From: Glutamicibacter nicotianae
Lineage (GTDB): Bacteria; Actinomycetota; Actinomycetes; Actinomycetales; Micrococcaceae
NCBI RefSeq assembly: GCF_006539525.1
Contig: NZ_BJNE01000013.1
Span: 1-62,209 of the forward strand
DNA: 62,209 nucleotides
Direction of reading: 5' to 3'
Positions 1 through 6,752 of this stretch are shown piece by piece. Under the pieces are notes generated by a model. That model saw nothing but the letters and a program-made list of their open reading frames with translations. It had not been told where the DNA came from and made no database searches. Every line of letters begins with the position of its first letter. Position 1 is the stretch's first letter. Position numbers and translations under genes: made by a program.

Positions 1-64
1 TGCTGGCCACTCGGTCAAGCTGACCGCTGGTTCGAAGCTGAAGGCTGCTGTAGCCAAGAAGTAA
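1..64 (+). CDS. HU-family DNA-binding protein, 3' end only (cut by window edge)
   Basis: Only the last 20 codons and the TAA stop (62-64) are in the window; the reading frame starts at base 2. The encoded tail, AGHSVKLTAGSKLKAAVAKK, is identical to the C-terminus of the complete HU gene at 339-623, so this is the downstream end of a tandem paralogue. HU proteins are small dimeric nucleoid proteins that bend DNA. Whether the missing upstream part is intact cannot be judged. A strong hairpin follows directly (85-121). Confidence 0.85.
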   Translation, partial: AGHSVKLTAGSKLKAAVAKK

Positions 65-93
65 GCTTCCTGTCGAGCTTTGCGCAAGGCCCG
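1..93 (+). repeat. 93-bp perfect direct repeat, copy 1 (matches 560-652)
   Basis: Bases 1-93 are identical to 560-652. The shared stretch covers the last 20 HU codons, the stop and the first arm of each gene's terminator; identity stops inside the hairpin, where copy 1 continues ccaaccg and copy 2 acccgctc. The repeat must extend to the left of the window. Two different terminators argue for two real tandem genes rather than a simple assembly duplicate. Confidence 0.95.
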
Positions 94-121
94 CCAACCG
101 TCCTCGGTTTGGCGGGCCTTG
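85..121 (+). terminator. Terminator hairpin of the first HU gene
   Basis: Arms caaggcccgccaa (85-97) and ttggcgggccttg (109-121) pair over 13 bp with an 11-base loop, 20 bases after the stop codon. There is no real T-run after the stem, so termination is inferred from position and stem strength. Confidence 0.7.
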
Positions 122-338
122 CCGCGTTAAGCAGCGTTGCAATAGCTTTCATTCAGCTCGAAAATGGTGCCGTTGAGCCAAGAAAACTGCAATTAGTTGA
201 AAAAATCCCGGTTTTCCGCCCGTTTTCCAGTGTTTCGGGGCAAAACGTTTGATATGTTCTCACTGATAAGTCCGTGCGACCGCGCGGCGTCCGGGCCCGG
301 AAGAGGGTCTTGGATCACTAGTCCAGGAGGACCATACA

Positions 339-623
339 TTGGCTATGAACCGTAGCGAACTTGTTGCTGCTGTTGCAGCGAAGACCGAAAACTCCCAGGT
401 TGCCGTCAACGGTGTTCTGGATGCAGTCTTCGAGGTTTTCGTCGACCAGATTTCCAAGGGTGAGAAGGTGTCGATCCCAGGTTGGTTGGCTGTAGAGCGC
501 ACCGATCGTGCAGCTCGTACCGGCCGCAACCCGCAGACCGGTGAAGCAATCCAGATTCCTGCTGGCCACTCGGTCAAGCTGACCGCTGGTTCGAAGCTGA
601 AGGCTGCTGTAGCCAAGAAGTAA
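339..623 (+). CDS. HU-family histone-like DNA-binding protein
   Basis: This encodes a 94-residue HU/IHF-type nucleoid protein that would act as a dimer to bend and compact DNA. The sequence reads MAMNRSELVAAVA at the N-terminus and contains the conserved HU arm region IPGWLAVERTDRAARTGRNP (about residues 47-66) with its DNA-intercalating proline. It lacks the long Lys/Ala-rich tail of mycobacterial HupB and has the short form common in Arthrobacter relatives. The start is TTG at 339: an AGGAGG at 324-329 lies 9 bases upstream, and the resulting MAxNRSELV start matches the family; ATG at 345 is too far from the ribosome binding site. The 215 bases upstream contain no gene; I could not assign a confident promoter there. 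The 3' end is duplicated at 1-93. Confidence 0.93.
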   Translation: MAMNRSELVAAVAAKTENSQVAVNGVLDAVFEVFVDQISKGEKVSIPGWLAVERTDRAARTGRNPQTGEAIQIPAGHSVKLTAGSKLKAAVAKK

Positions 624-652
624 GCTTCCTGTCGAGCTTTGCGCAAGGCCCG
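560..652 (+). repeat. 93-bp perfect direct repeat, copy 2
   Basis: Identical to 1-93, covering the HU C-terminal codons, the TAA stop and the first terminator arm. See copy 1. Confidence 0.95.
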
Positions 653-691
653 ACCCGCTCCGGAGAAATCCAGGAGGCAGGGACGGGCCTT
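645..691 (+). terminator. Rho-independent terminator of the HU gene
   Basis: Arms aaggcccg (645-652) and cgggcctt (684-691) form an 8-bp stem followed by TT (tttt counting the last stem bases). It sits 21 bases after the HU stop. Confidence 0.75.
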
Positions 692-780
692 TTGCGTTAT
701 CTGGCACCATTTGAGGCATACTTCTACTTCGCGTAGAATCAGCCATGATTGAAGATTTCCACTAAGAATGGCTGCCCACC

Positions 781-1389
781 GTGTCACAGAAACCCGCTAC
801 CCGCGTACTGCGCGGCTGGTTAGCGGCAAGCGTGTGCACCTGGACAGCTTTTGCCGCCCACGCCCACAGCGCGCCCACTGCGCTGTCGGTCGTGGCCATG
901 GTGCTGATTACCTGCGTTTCCGCGGCGATCAGTGTTGTGCTGGTTGGCCGTAAATTCTCCCTGTGGGCAACCAGCCTGGTCGTGCTGCTCAGCCAAGGGC
1001 TCTACCACTTGAGCCTGTCGGTGATGAACCACCAGAGCGGCGATGTTTCCGGCATGGAGCACGTCCATCATGCGGGACGAAATCTGGAGCTGGCGCAGAA
1101 CATCACCGCGCAGTACGCCAACGTGCATACCGAATCGATGCTCTACGCCCACGTGCTGGCCGCGATCGCCAGCGTTGTGGTGCTCAACGGCGGTGAACGC
1201 CTGCTCAAGGTCTTGGGCAGCTGCCTCACACTGTCAACGGCCCGGCGGATCCTCGCGCGCATTCGCGTGCAGGCTCCTGCTGCCCGGCCGCTCCGCGCCT
1301 ACTTCCCCTTGCGCTTCCAACTCAAGCTGGCGCAACTGGGAAGGCTGCCGGAGCGCCGCGGTCCTCCCTGCTTCATTCTTGCCGCCTGA
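781..1389 (+). CDS. Unknown membrane protein with His/Met-rich segment, upstream of copC
   Basis: I do not recognise this 202-residue protein. It has a hydrophobic N-terminus that could be a signal anchor (about residues 8-30), further hydrophobic segments at about 33-56, 60-80 and 118-138, and a polar loop between them, SGDVSGMEHVHHAGRN (about residues 87-102), rich in His and Met, the kind of side chains that bind copper. The C-terminal 60 residues are basic and look cytoplasmic. The start taken is GTG at 781, which begins MSQKPATRV; the ribosome binding site is weak (taagaa at about 763). It precedes copC by 43 bases on the same strand and heads a run of genes for copper handling, so a role in copper sensing or transport is plausible but inferred only from position and composition. 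Confidence 0.65.
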   Translation: MSQKPATRVLRGWLAASVCTWTAFAAHAHSAPTALSVVAMVLITCVSAAISVVLVGRKFSLWATSLVVLLSQGLYHLSLSVMNHQSGDVSGMEHVHHAGRNLELAQNITAQYANVHTESMLYAHVLAAIASVVVLNGGERLLKVLGSCLTLSTARRILARIRVQAPAARPLRAYFPLRFQLKLAQLGRLPERRGPPCFILAA

Positions 1390-1432
1390 GAAAAGAATCG
1401 AAGCGCCCCGACAGGGGCTTGGAAGGAAAGCC

Positions 1433-2023
1433 ATGACCGTAGCAACCAAGAAGATCTCGCGCGTGATCGCCGTATTGGCGTTCTCCCTGCTGGCCTTTGC
1501 CGGCTCGATTAGTGCCGCGAACGCCCACGACCAGCTGATCGGCTCCACCCCGAAGGACGGGGCAACCGTCAAGCAGGCCCCGGAAGACATCACCCTGGAA
1601 TTCTCCGGTGTGCTCCAGAGCTTATCCGGCGTGGACTCCACGGTGGTCTCGCTGACCCTTGATGGGGAAAAGATCGACGCCGAAGCGCAGACCAAGGGCA
1701 CCAAGGTCACCATCACCCCGGCCCAGGAACTGGCCAACGGAGAGTACCAGCTGGCCTACCGCGTGGTGTCCTCTGACGGGCACCCGATCGAGAACAAGAT
1801 CGGCTTCAGCGTCGACGCGCCGCAGGCCGAACCGACCCTGGTCAGCTCCAGCGAGCCAGCCGCTCCAAGCGAGACTGCCGGCTCCGCTGACGAGGAACGA
1901 GGCCAGAACCCGGTCCAGGAACTGGGCAGCTCGGTGAGCCCGGTCATCTGGGTGATCATCGGCGTGGTCATCCTCGGCGGTGCGCTGGGCGTGCTAGCCA
2001 AGTTCATGCGCCAGTCCAAGTAA
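1433..2023 (+). CDS. copC: CopC-domain copper-binding protein, secreted and membrane-anchored
   Basis: This 196-residue protein has a Sec signal peptide (residues 1-31, cleavage expected after ANA), a CopC beta-sandwich domain (about 32-125, with the GSTPKDGATV motif near its start and SSDGHPIE near its end), a Ser/Glu-rich linker and one C-terminal transmembrane helix (about 167-190). The first residue of the mature protein would be His32, which in CopC proteins forms part of the Cu(II) site with the N-terminal amine; a second His lies in SDGHP. The open frame runs 390 bases further upstream, but AAGGAA at 1423-1428 places the start at ATG 1433 and only that start gives a signal peptide. CopC delivers or buffers copper outside the membrane, probably for the CopD domain encoded at 3804. 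Confidence 0.9.
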   Translation: MTVATKKISRVIAVLAFSLLAFAGSISAANAHDQLIGSTPKDGATVKQAPEDITLEFSGVLQSLSGVDSTVVSLTLDGEKIDAEAQTKGTKVTITPAQELANGEYQLAYRVVSSDGHPIENKIGFSVDAPQAEPTLVSSSEPAAPSETAGSADEERGQNPVQELGSSVSPVIWVIIGVVILGGALGVLAKFMRQSK

Positions 2024-2099
2024 CCCCCACTCTTCCGGTGCGCCAGAGGCCACCGCAGCCTTTGGCGCGCCTGCACACCGATTTTGAAAGCTTGAGAAC

Positions 2100-2615
2100 A
2101 TGAAATTCCAAAAGACTTCTGCACTGGCCTTGGGCCTCACACTGCTGCTCGCCGGCTGCGCGCAGGGCGCCGGCTCACCCGCACCGGGCAGCGAGCAGCA
2201 AACCGTCCGGCAGGCTGAAGCGCTGACTACGAGCGAGACCTGGGCAAAGGCCGCCGAATCAGGCATGAGCGCGGCCTTCGGCATCCTGCACAACTCGTCG
2301 GGCACCCCGATTGCACTGCACCAGGTCAGCAACGCGCAGGGCGACGAGATCCAGATCCACGAAATGCGCGGCACCGGCACCGGGATGACGATGGCGCAGC
2401 TCGAAGGGGACCTGGTGATCGAACCCGGGAAGGACGCGGTGCTGGCACCGGGCGGAAACCACTTGATGTTCATGGACCTGCAACAGCCGCTGGTGGCCGC
2501 GCAAACGGCGAGGCTGACGCTGGAGTTCGCCGACGGGTCGAGCACCGAGGTCGATTTCCCGATCCGCAACTTCGACGGAGCCAAGGAAAGCTACGACGAG
2601 CATGCCGGGCATTAG
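2100..2615 (+). CDS. PCuAC-type copper chaperone lipoprotein
   Basis: This 171-residue protein is a PCuAC (DUF461) extracytoplasmic Cu(I) chaperone. Residues 1-20 are a lipoprotein signal with the lipobox LAGC (Cys20 lipidated). The copper motif is clear: His87 in IHEM, Met98 ten residues later, and His121-x-Met123 in GGNHLMFM, matching the family pattern H-x10-M-x21/22-HxM. Such proteins pass copper to cytochrome oxidase or to Sco proteins. It lies 76 bases after copC and its last 14 bases overlap the Dyp peroxidase gene, so the two are translationally coupled. In Streptomyces lividans the homologue ECuC is encoded beside the Dyp peroxidase DtpA, an arrangement repeated here. Confidence 0.9.
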   Translation: MKFQKTSALALGLTLLLAGCAQGAGSPAPGSEQQTVRQAEALTTSETWAKAAESGMSAAFGILHNSSGTPIALHQVSNAQGDEIQIHEMRGTGTGMTMAQLEGDLVIEPGKDAVLAPGGNHLMFMDLQQPLVAAQTARLTLEFADGSSTEVDFPIRNFDGAKESYDEHAGH

Positions 2616-3738
2616 TGTCGATCGCCGGGCGCTGCTGGGCACCACCGCGGCCGCCGCGCTGGGCGGGATGCTCACCGGGTTCGGCACCGGCAAGCTCAGC
2701 GTGCCAGCGGCCAGCGCCGCTGAGCCTGGCTACCGCCCGTTCTACGGCAAGTACCAGTCGGGAATCCTCGATCGCCACCAGGCCCACGCGGTGTTCGCCG
2801 GATGGGACCTGCACTGGCGCGAAGGGTCGAAGAAGGACCAGCTGCGCGCGATGCTGCAGATGATCACCGAAGATGCGGCCAGGCTAGCCAGCGGCCGCGG
2901 AGTGCTGGCCGACACCGAACCGGAAATGGCGCAGCCCGGATGCGAGCTGACGCTCACCGTGGGGCTGGGCCAGAGCCTGCTCGATGTGGCCGGGCACGGG
3001 CAGATCGGCACGTTGCCGCATTTCGCCGGCGACCAGCTCGAACAGCAGTACGGACAGTGCGATCTGCTGATCCAGTTCTGCGCGCAGGATCCCACGGTGC
3101 TGCAGCATGCAGTGCGGGCGGTATCCAAGAACCTGCGCGGCCTGGCCTCCCGGCGCTTCGCCCAAACCGGGTTCGCAAGCCCTGGCGTGCACGGGTTCCG
3201 CAACCTGTTCGGCCAGCTGGACGGCGTCAACAACCCCGAGGGGGAGGTGCGCGCGGAAGCGGTGTTCGGCCAGCCGGGCTGGATCGAGAACGGAACCACG
3301 CTGGCGCTGCGCAGGTTCGAAATGGACCTGGATGGCTGGGACGAGGTGGACACCGCAGGACGCGACCATGCGCTGGGCCGGCGGCAGGCCGACGGCTCGC
3401 CGCTGTCCGGCGGCAGCGTCGATGACCCGGTGGACCTCGCAGCGGTCAATGGGCTCGGGCTGCCGGCGATCGCGGCCAACGCCCACGTGGCGCTGGCCAG
3501 GCCGGGCAGCGCCGATGAAGTCATGCACCGGCGGGGCTACAACTTCGCCGGGCAGGCTTCGGGCCTGCTGTTCGCCAGCTACCAGCGCGACCCGGCAACC
3601 AGCTTCATCCCGGTGCAGCACCGGCTGGCGGCCGCGGATGCGCTGAACACCTGGCTGAAGCCGGTGGGATCAGGGCTGTATGCGATCCTGCCCGGGGTGG
3701 CTGAAGGCGGCTATCTGGGGGAGCAGCTTCAAATGTGA
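2602..3738 (+). CDS. Tat-exported Dyp-type heme peroxidase
   Basis: The 378-residue product is a dye-decolorizing peroxidase of the exported EfeB/DtpA class. A twin-arginine signal, SVDRRALLGTTAAAALGG, occupies residues 5-22, with an AxA-like cleavage region near 40. Family landmarks are GQLDG (204-208, a variant of GxxDG; distal Asp207), proximal heme ligand His295 in NAHVALARP, and distal Arg329 in SYQRDP, followed by the typical C-terminal block ending near LPGV. The start ATG at 2602 overlaps the chaperone gene by 14 bases. Dyp enzymes oxidise dyes and phenols with H2O2; EfeB members also act with iron uptake, and DtpA with copper-dependent oxidases. The copper-gene context favours the DtpA-like role here (inference). 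Confidence 0.9.
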   Translation: MPGISVDRRALLGTTAAAALGGMLTGFGTGKLSVPAASAAEPGYRPFYGKYQSGILDRHQAHAVFAGWDLHWREGSKKDQLRAMLQMITEDAARLASGRGVLADTEPEMAQPGCELTLTVGLGQSLLDVAGHGQIGTLPHFAGDQLEQQYGQCDLLIQFCAQDPTVLQHAVRAVSKNLRGLASRRFAQTGFASPGVHGFRNLFGQLDGVNNPEGEVRAEAVFGQPGWIENGTTLALRRFEMDLDGWDEVDTAGRDHALGRRQADGSPLSGGSVDDPVDLAAVNGLGLPAIAANAHVALARPGSADEVMHRRGYNFAGQASGLLFASYQRDPATSFIPVQHRLAAADALNTWLKPVGSGLYAILPGVAEGGYLGEQLQM

Positions 3739-3751
3739 GATGCGCCCAACC

Positions 3752-3780
3752 CGCCCGGCCGCACGGTGACCGGCCGGGCG
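3752..3780 (+). other. GC hairpin between the peroxidase and copD-ctaG genes
   Basis: Arms cgcccggccg (3752-3761) and cggccgggcg (3771-3780) pair perfectly over 10 bp around a 9-base loop, 13 bases after the peroxidase stop. No T-run follows, so it may act as a weak terminator, a processing site or an mRNA 3'-end stabiliser within the cluster. Confidence 0.5.
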
Positions 3781-3803
3781 AAGAATGAGATGATGAGAAG
3801 GTT

Positions 3804-5855
3804 ATGGATACACAGCGTACGGTTTCAGTTGCCCGCTTCATCCTGCCCGGAATCCTCGCTGCGGCGGTGGCCTTCCTGGCGGCGGTGTTGTTCACCGGGA
3901 TCGCCCGGCCGGCGGAATTGGCCGATCCCGGGGCGTTCGTGCGCTGGTCGCTGCCCATCGCCCGGGCCATCCACCACGCCTCGATGGCGCTGAGCATCGC
4001 AGCACTGGTGTTCGCCGCGGCGATCATCCCGCGGGCCGCCAAGGTGACCCGCGATACCGAAGGGGATGCCCATCCGGCATTCACCCGCACGATGAATATC
4101 GCCGCCGGGGCGGCGGTGGTGTGGACCCTGTCCGCGGCCACCGTCATGCTGCTGACCTTCTGGGACCTGGCAGGCATCCCGATGAGCCTGGACCCGCAGT
4201 ACTCGGCAGCGATCCTGGACTACATCCTGTCGATCACCACCGGACGGGCCTGGGCCTGGATGGTGGTGATCGCCGCGATCACCAGCTCGCTGGCGCTGGC
4301 AGTGCGCTCCAAGACCACGGTGGGGCTCAGCGCCCTCTTCTCGCTGTTCGGCATCCTGCCGCTGGCGTTCATCGGCCACGCGGCCGGGGGAGACGACCAC
4401 TTCGCCGCGGTGAACTCCATCGGCCTGCACCTGCTCGCCGTGGTCCTCTGGTTCGGCGGCATCATGGTGCTGGCCCTGCTCGCCCCGACGCTGGGAGGCG
4501 AAGCGCCGGGCCGGGTCCGCGGGCAGGTGCTGGCCGGGGTGGTGCTCAAGCGCTATTCTGCGCTGGCCACCTTCGCGGTATTCCTGATGATCGGCTCCGG
4601 GCTGGCCTCCGCGGTCATCCGCATCACCGACTGGGACCAGTGGCTGACCCCGTATGGAACCCTGGTGATCGTGAAGCTGCTGATCACCCTGGCATTGGGC
4701 ATGCTGGGCCTGTGGCATCGGCGGATGGTGATCCCGAAGCTGCTGGAGGGCAAGTTCACCGCGCTGCGCGCGGCCTGGCAGGTCGTGGCCGCCGAGGTCG
4801 TCCTGATGGCCGCAGTGATGTCGGTGGCCACCGTGCTGGCGCGCACCGCCCCGCCGACTTCCGACGCTCCGCCGGCCGAAGCGACCCCGGCGCGCCTGCT
4901 CACCGGCTATGACCTGCCGCCGGCCCCGGACACGGCCGCCTGGTTCACCACCTGGCGGATGGACTGGATCTGGGTGGCTGTGTGCCTGTTCGGCCTGGCC
5001 GTGTACCTGTGGGCGTTCATCAAGCTCGCCCGCCGCGGGGACAGGCCCAGCGTGCTGCGCCTTGCCAGCTGGATCGTCGGCCTGTTCGCGCTGTTCTACG
5101 TGACCAGCGGCGCGGTGGCGGTGTACGGCAAGATCCAGTTCTCCACGCATATGGTCGACCACATGTCGCTGACCATGATCGTGCCGATCTTCCTGGTCCT
5201 GGGCACCCCGGTCACGCTGCTGCTGCAGGTGCTGCCTTCGCGCGCCGATGGCACGCGCGGCCCGCGCGAATGGATCCTCTACCTGGTCCACTCGCGCTAC
5301 TCGAGGGTGATCACCCACCCGATCTTCGCGGCCGTGAACTTCGCCGGCTCGATCGTGGTCTTCTACTTCACCCCGCTGCTCGAACCGGCCATGCGCTACC
5401 ACGCCGGCCACGAGCTGATGAACCTGCACTTCCTGCTCACCGGCTACCTGTTCGCCCTGTCGCTGGTGGATGCCGACCCGGTTCCCAAGCGCTACCCGTA
5501 CCCGATGCGCCTGGTGGTGCTGCTGGCCACCGTCGCCTTCCACGCCTTCTTCGGCGTGGCGCTGATGAGCACCGAAACCCTGCTGGCCCCCGACTACTTC
5601 GGGAACATGGGCCGGACCTGGGGCGGCACCGCGCTGGAAGACCAGGTGGTGGGCGCCGGGGCGATGTGGGCGATCGGCGAGGTGCCGACGCTGGTGCTGG
5701 CGATTTTCGTGGTCATCTCCTGGCTGCGCCAAGACAAGAAGGACACCAAGCGCTACGACCGCCAGGCCGAGCGCGACAACGATGCCGAGCTGGCTGCCTA
5801 CAACGAAATGTTCGCCCGCTACAAGCAGGCCGACCGAAGGGACCCCCGTGCCTAG
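3804..5855 (+). CDS. CopD-CtaG fusion: copper import / cytochrome oxidase assembly membrane protein
   Basis: This 683-residue polytopic membrane protein joins two known families. The N-terminal half (about residues 10-345) resembles CopD, a multi-helix inner-membrane copper permease; the C-terminal half (about 375-655) resembles CtaG of the caa3 type, which helps build the copper centre of cytochrome c oxidase, with conserved stretches such as HMVDHMSLTMIVPIFLVLG and the His-rich YHAGHELMNLHF. The two parts are joined by an Ala/Pro-rich linker. The C-terminus is charged and cytoplasmic. The start is ATG 3804. The fusion implies that imported copper is handed directly to oxidase assembly. Its end overlaps the next gene's GTG start by 8 bases. 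Confidence 0.88.
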   Translation: MDTQRTVSVARFILPGILAAAVAFLAAVLFTGIARPAELADPGAFVRWSLPIARAIHHASMALSIAALVFAAAIIPRAAKVTRDTEGDAHPAFTRTMNIAAGAAVVWTLSAATVMLLTFWDLAGIPMSLDPQYSAAILDYILSITTGRAWAWMVVIAAITSSLALAVRSKTTVGLSALFSLFGILPLAFIGHAAGGDDHFAAVNSIGLHLLAVVLWFGGIMVLALLAPTLGGEAPGRVRGQVLAGVVLKRYSALATFAVFLMIGSGLASAVIRITDWDQWLTPYGTLVIVKLLITLALGMLGLWHRRMVIPKLLEGKFTALRAAWQVVAAEVVLMAAVMSVATVLARTAPPTSDAPPAEATPARLLTGYDLPPAPDTAAWFTTWRMDWIWVAVCLFGLAVYLWAFIKLARRGDRPSVLRLASWIVGLFALFYVTSGAVAVYGKIQFSTHMVDHMSLTMIVPIFLVLGTPVTLLLQVLPSRADGTRGPREWILYLVHSRYSRVITHPIFAAVNFAGSIVVFYFTPLLEPAMRYHAGHELMNLHFLLTGYLFALSLVDADPVPKRYPYPMRLVVLLATVAFHAFFGVALMSTETLLAPDYFGNMGRTWGGTALEDQVVGAGAMWAIGEVPTLVLAIFVVISWLRQDKKDTKRYDRQAERDNDAELAAYNEMFARYKQADRRDPRA

Positions 5856-6603
5856 CACCAAGAAGATCCTCGCCTCCTCGCTGCTGGCCTGCGCGCTGCT
5901 CGCTGCCACCGCCTGCTCCGCGGAGCAGGAGATGCCGCAGGACGAGACCCACAAGATCGCCGTGCAGGGCACCGCGACGCCCAGCGCCTCCGAGAATGCT
6001 GAAGAGCCTGCGGAAATGACCACCGCTCAGGTGGCCACCACCGCCGGGGCAGTGATGGCCGCCGAGCTCGGCTTCCCGGCCAGCGCGAAGATCCAGGGCA
6101 AGGCCCTCGAATCCCTGGCCACGCCGCCCACCGACACGCTCAAGGACATCGTGGTGCTGCCGGCCCAGTGCTCGGCCCCGATCGAGGATTTGAACTGGTC
6201 GCCGGTGCAGCTGGGCACCGAGGCGGCGCGCACCGACTTCACCAACGAGAACCAGTCGATCACCGGTTCGGTGGAGGTCGCCAAGCTCGGCGACCAGGCG
6301 GCGAAGGTGGCGGCGCACAACAAGAACGTGGCCGCCATCCTGGACGAATGCAAAACCGTGAAGCTCAACGGCCTGGATTACCGCGAGACCCTGAAGTTCT
6401 CGGATCCCGGCGTGCCGGAAGCCGATTCGGCCCTGTACTACAGCCGCGACGGACAGTATGCGCAGGATTCGCTGGTGCTGATCAAGAGCACCGATCAGTA
6501 CGCGGTGATGGTTTCCTTCATGTCCGCGACCTCGCTGCAGGATGCCACCTTCAACAAGGTGGCCACCAGCATCATGGACACCGTGCTCGCGCAGCTGCCC
6601 TAG
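5848..6603 (+). CDS. Putative lipoprotein of unknown function
   Basis: The 251-residue product begins with a lipoprotein signal, MPSTKKILASSLL, and a lipobox-like AATAC with Cys at about residue 22. The rest is soluble and contains two further Cys residues (near CSAPIEDL and LDECKTVK), which may form a disulfide. I cannot assign a family with confidence; the overall look (paired Cys, about 200-residue exported domain) resembles sensor-type lipoprotein domains of actinobacteria. The open frame extends to 5782, but GTG at 5848 gives a proper signal peptide, has a GAAGG-type site (5835-5839) upstream and overlaps copD-ctaG by 8 bases, implying coupling. Co-transcription suggests an envelope role tied to copper or oxidase assembly. 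Confidence 0.8.
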   Translation: MPSTKKILASSLLACALLAATACSAEQEMPQDETHKIAVQGTATPSASENAEEPAEMTTAQVATTAGAVMAAELGFPASAKIQGKALESLATPPTDTLKDIVVLPAQCSAPIEDLNWSPVQLGTEAARTDFTNENQSITGSVEVAKLGDQAAKVAAHNKNVAAILDECKTVKLNGLDYRETLKFSDPGVPEADSALYYSRDGQYAQDSLVLIKSTDQYAVMVSFMSATSLQDATFNKVATSIMDTVLAQLP

Positions 6604-6752
6604 CGGGAATACCCGGCCCGGGCCGGTGGTTGCACCAGCAAGAACTTCACACTTTTCTCAATGTTGCTTAACACCGTTCGCCCGTTCGGGCGGCGGTGGC
6701 AGATAATTGAGCTTCGAATTGCCGCAGCCGCGGCGACAGCGAAAGGATGACC

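Noticed and set aside
1043-1432. N-terminal extension of the copC frame
   Set aside because: It overlaps the upstream gene in another frame and would bury the signal peptide; the ribosome binding site supports ATG 1433.
3825-6023. 732-residue open frame on the minus strand opposite copD-ctaG
   Set aside because: Its composition (His/Gln/Arg/Gly/Asp-rich, no hydrophobic core) is that of an antisense shadow of a GC-rich membrane-protein gene.
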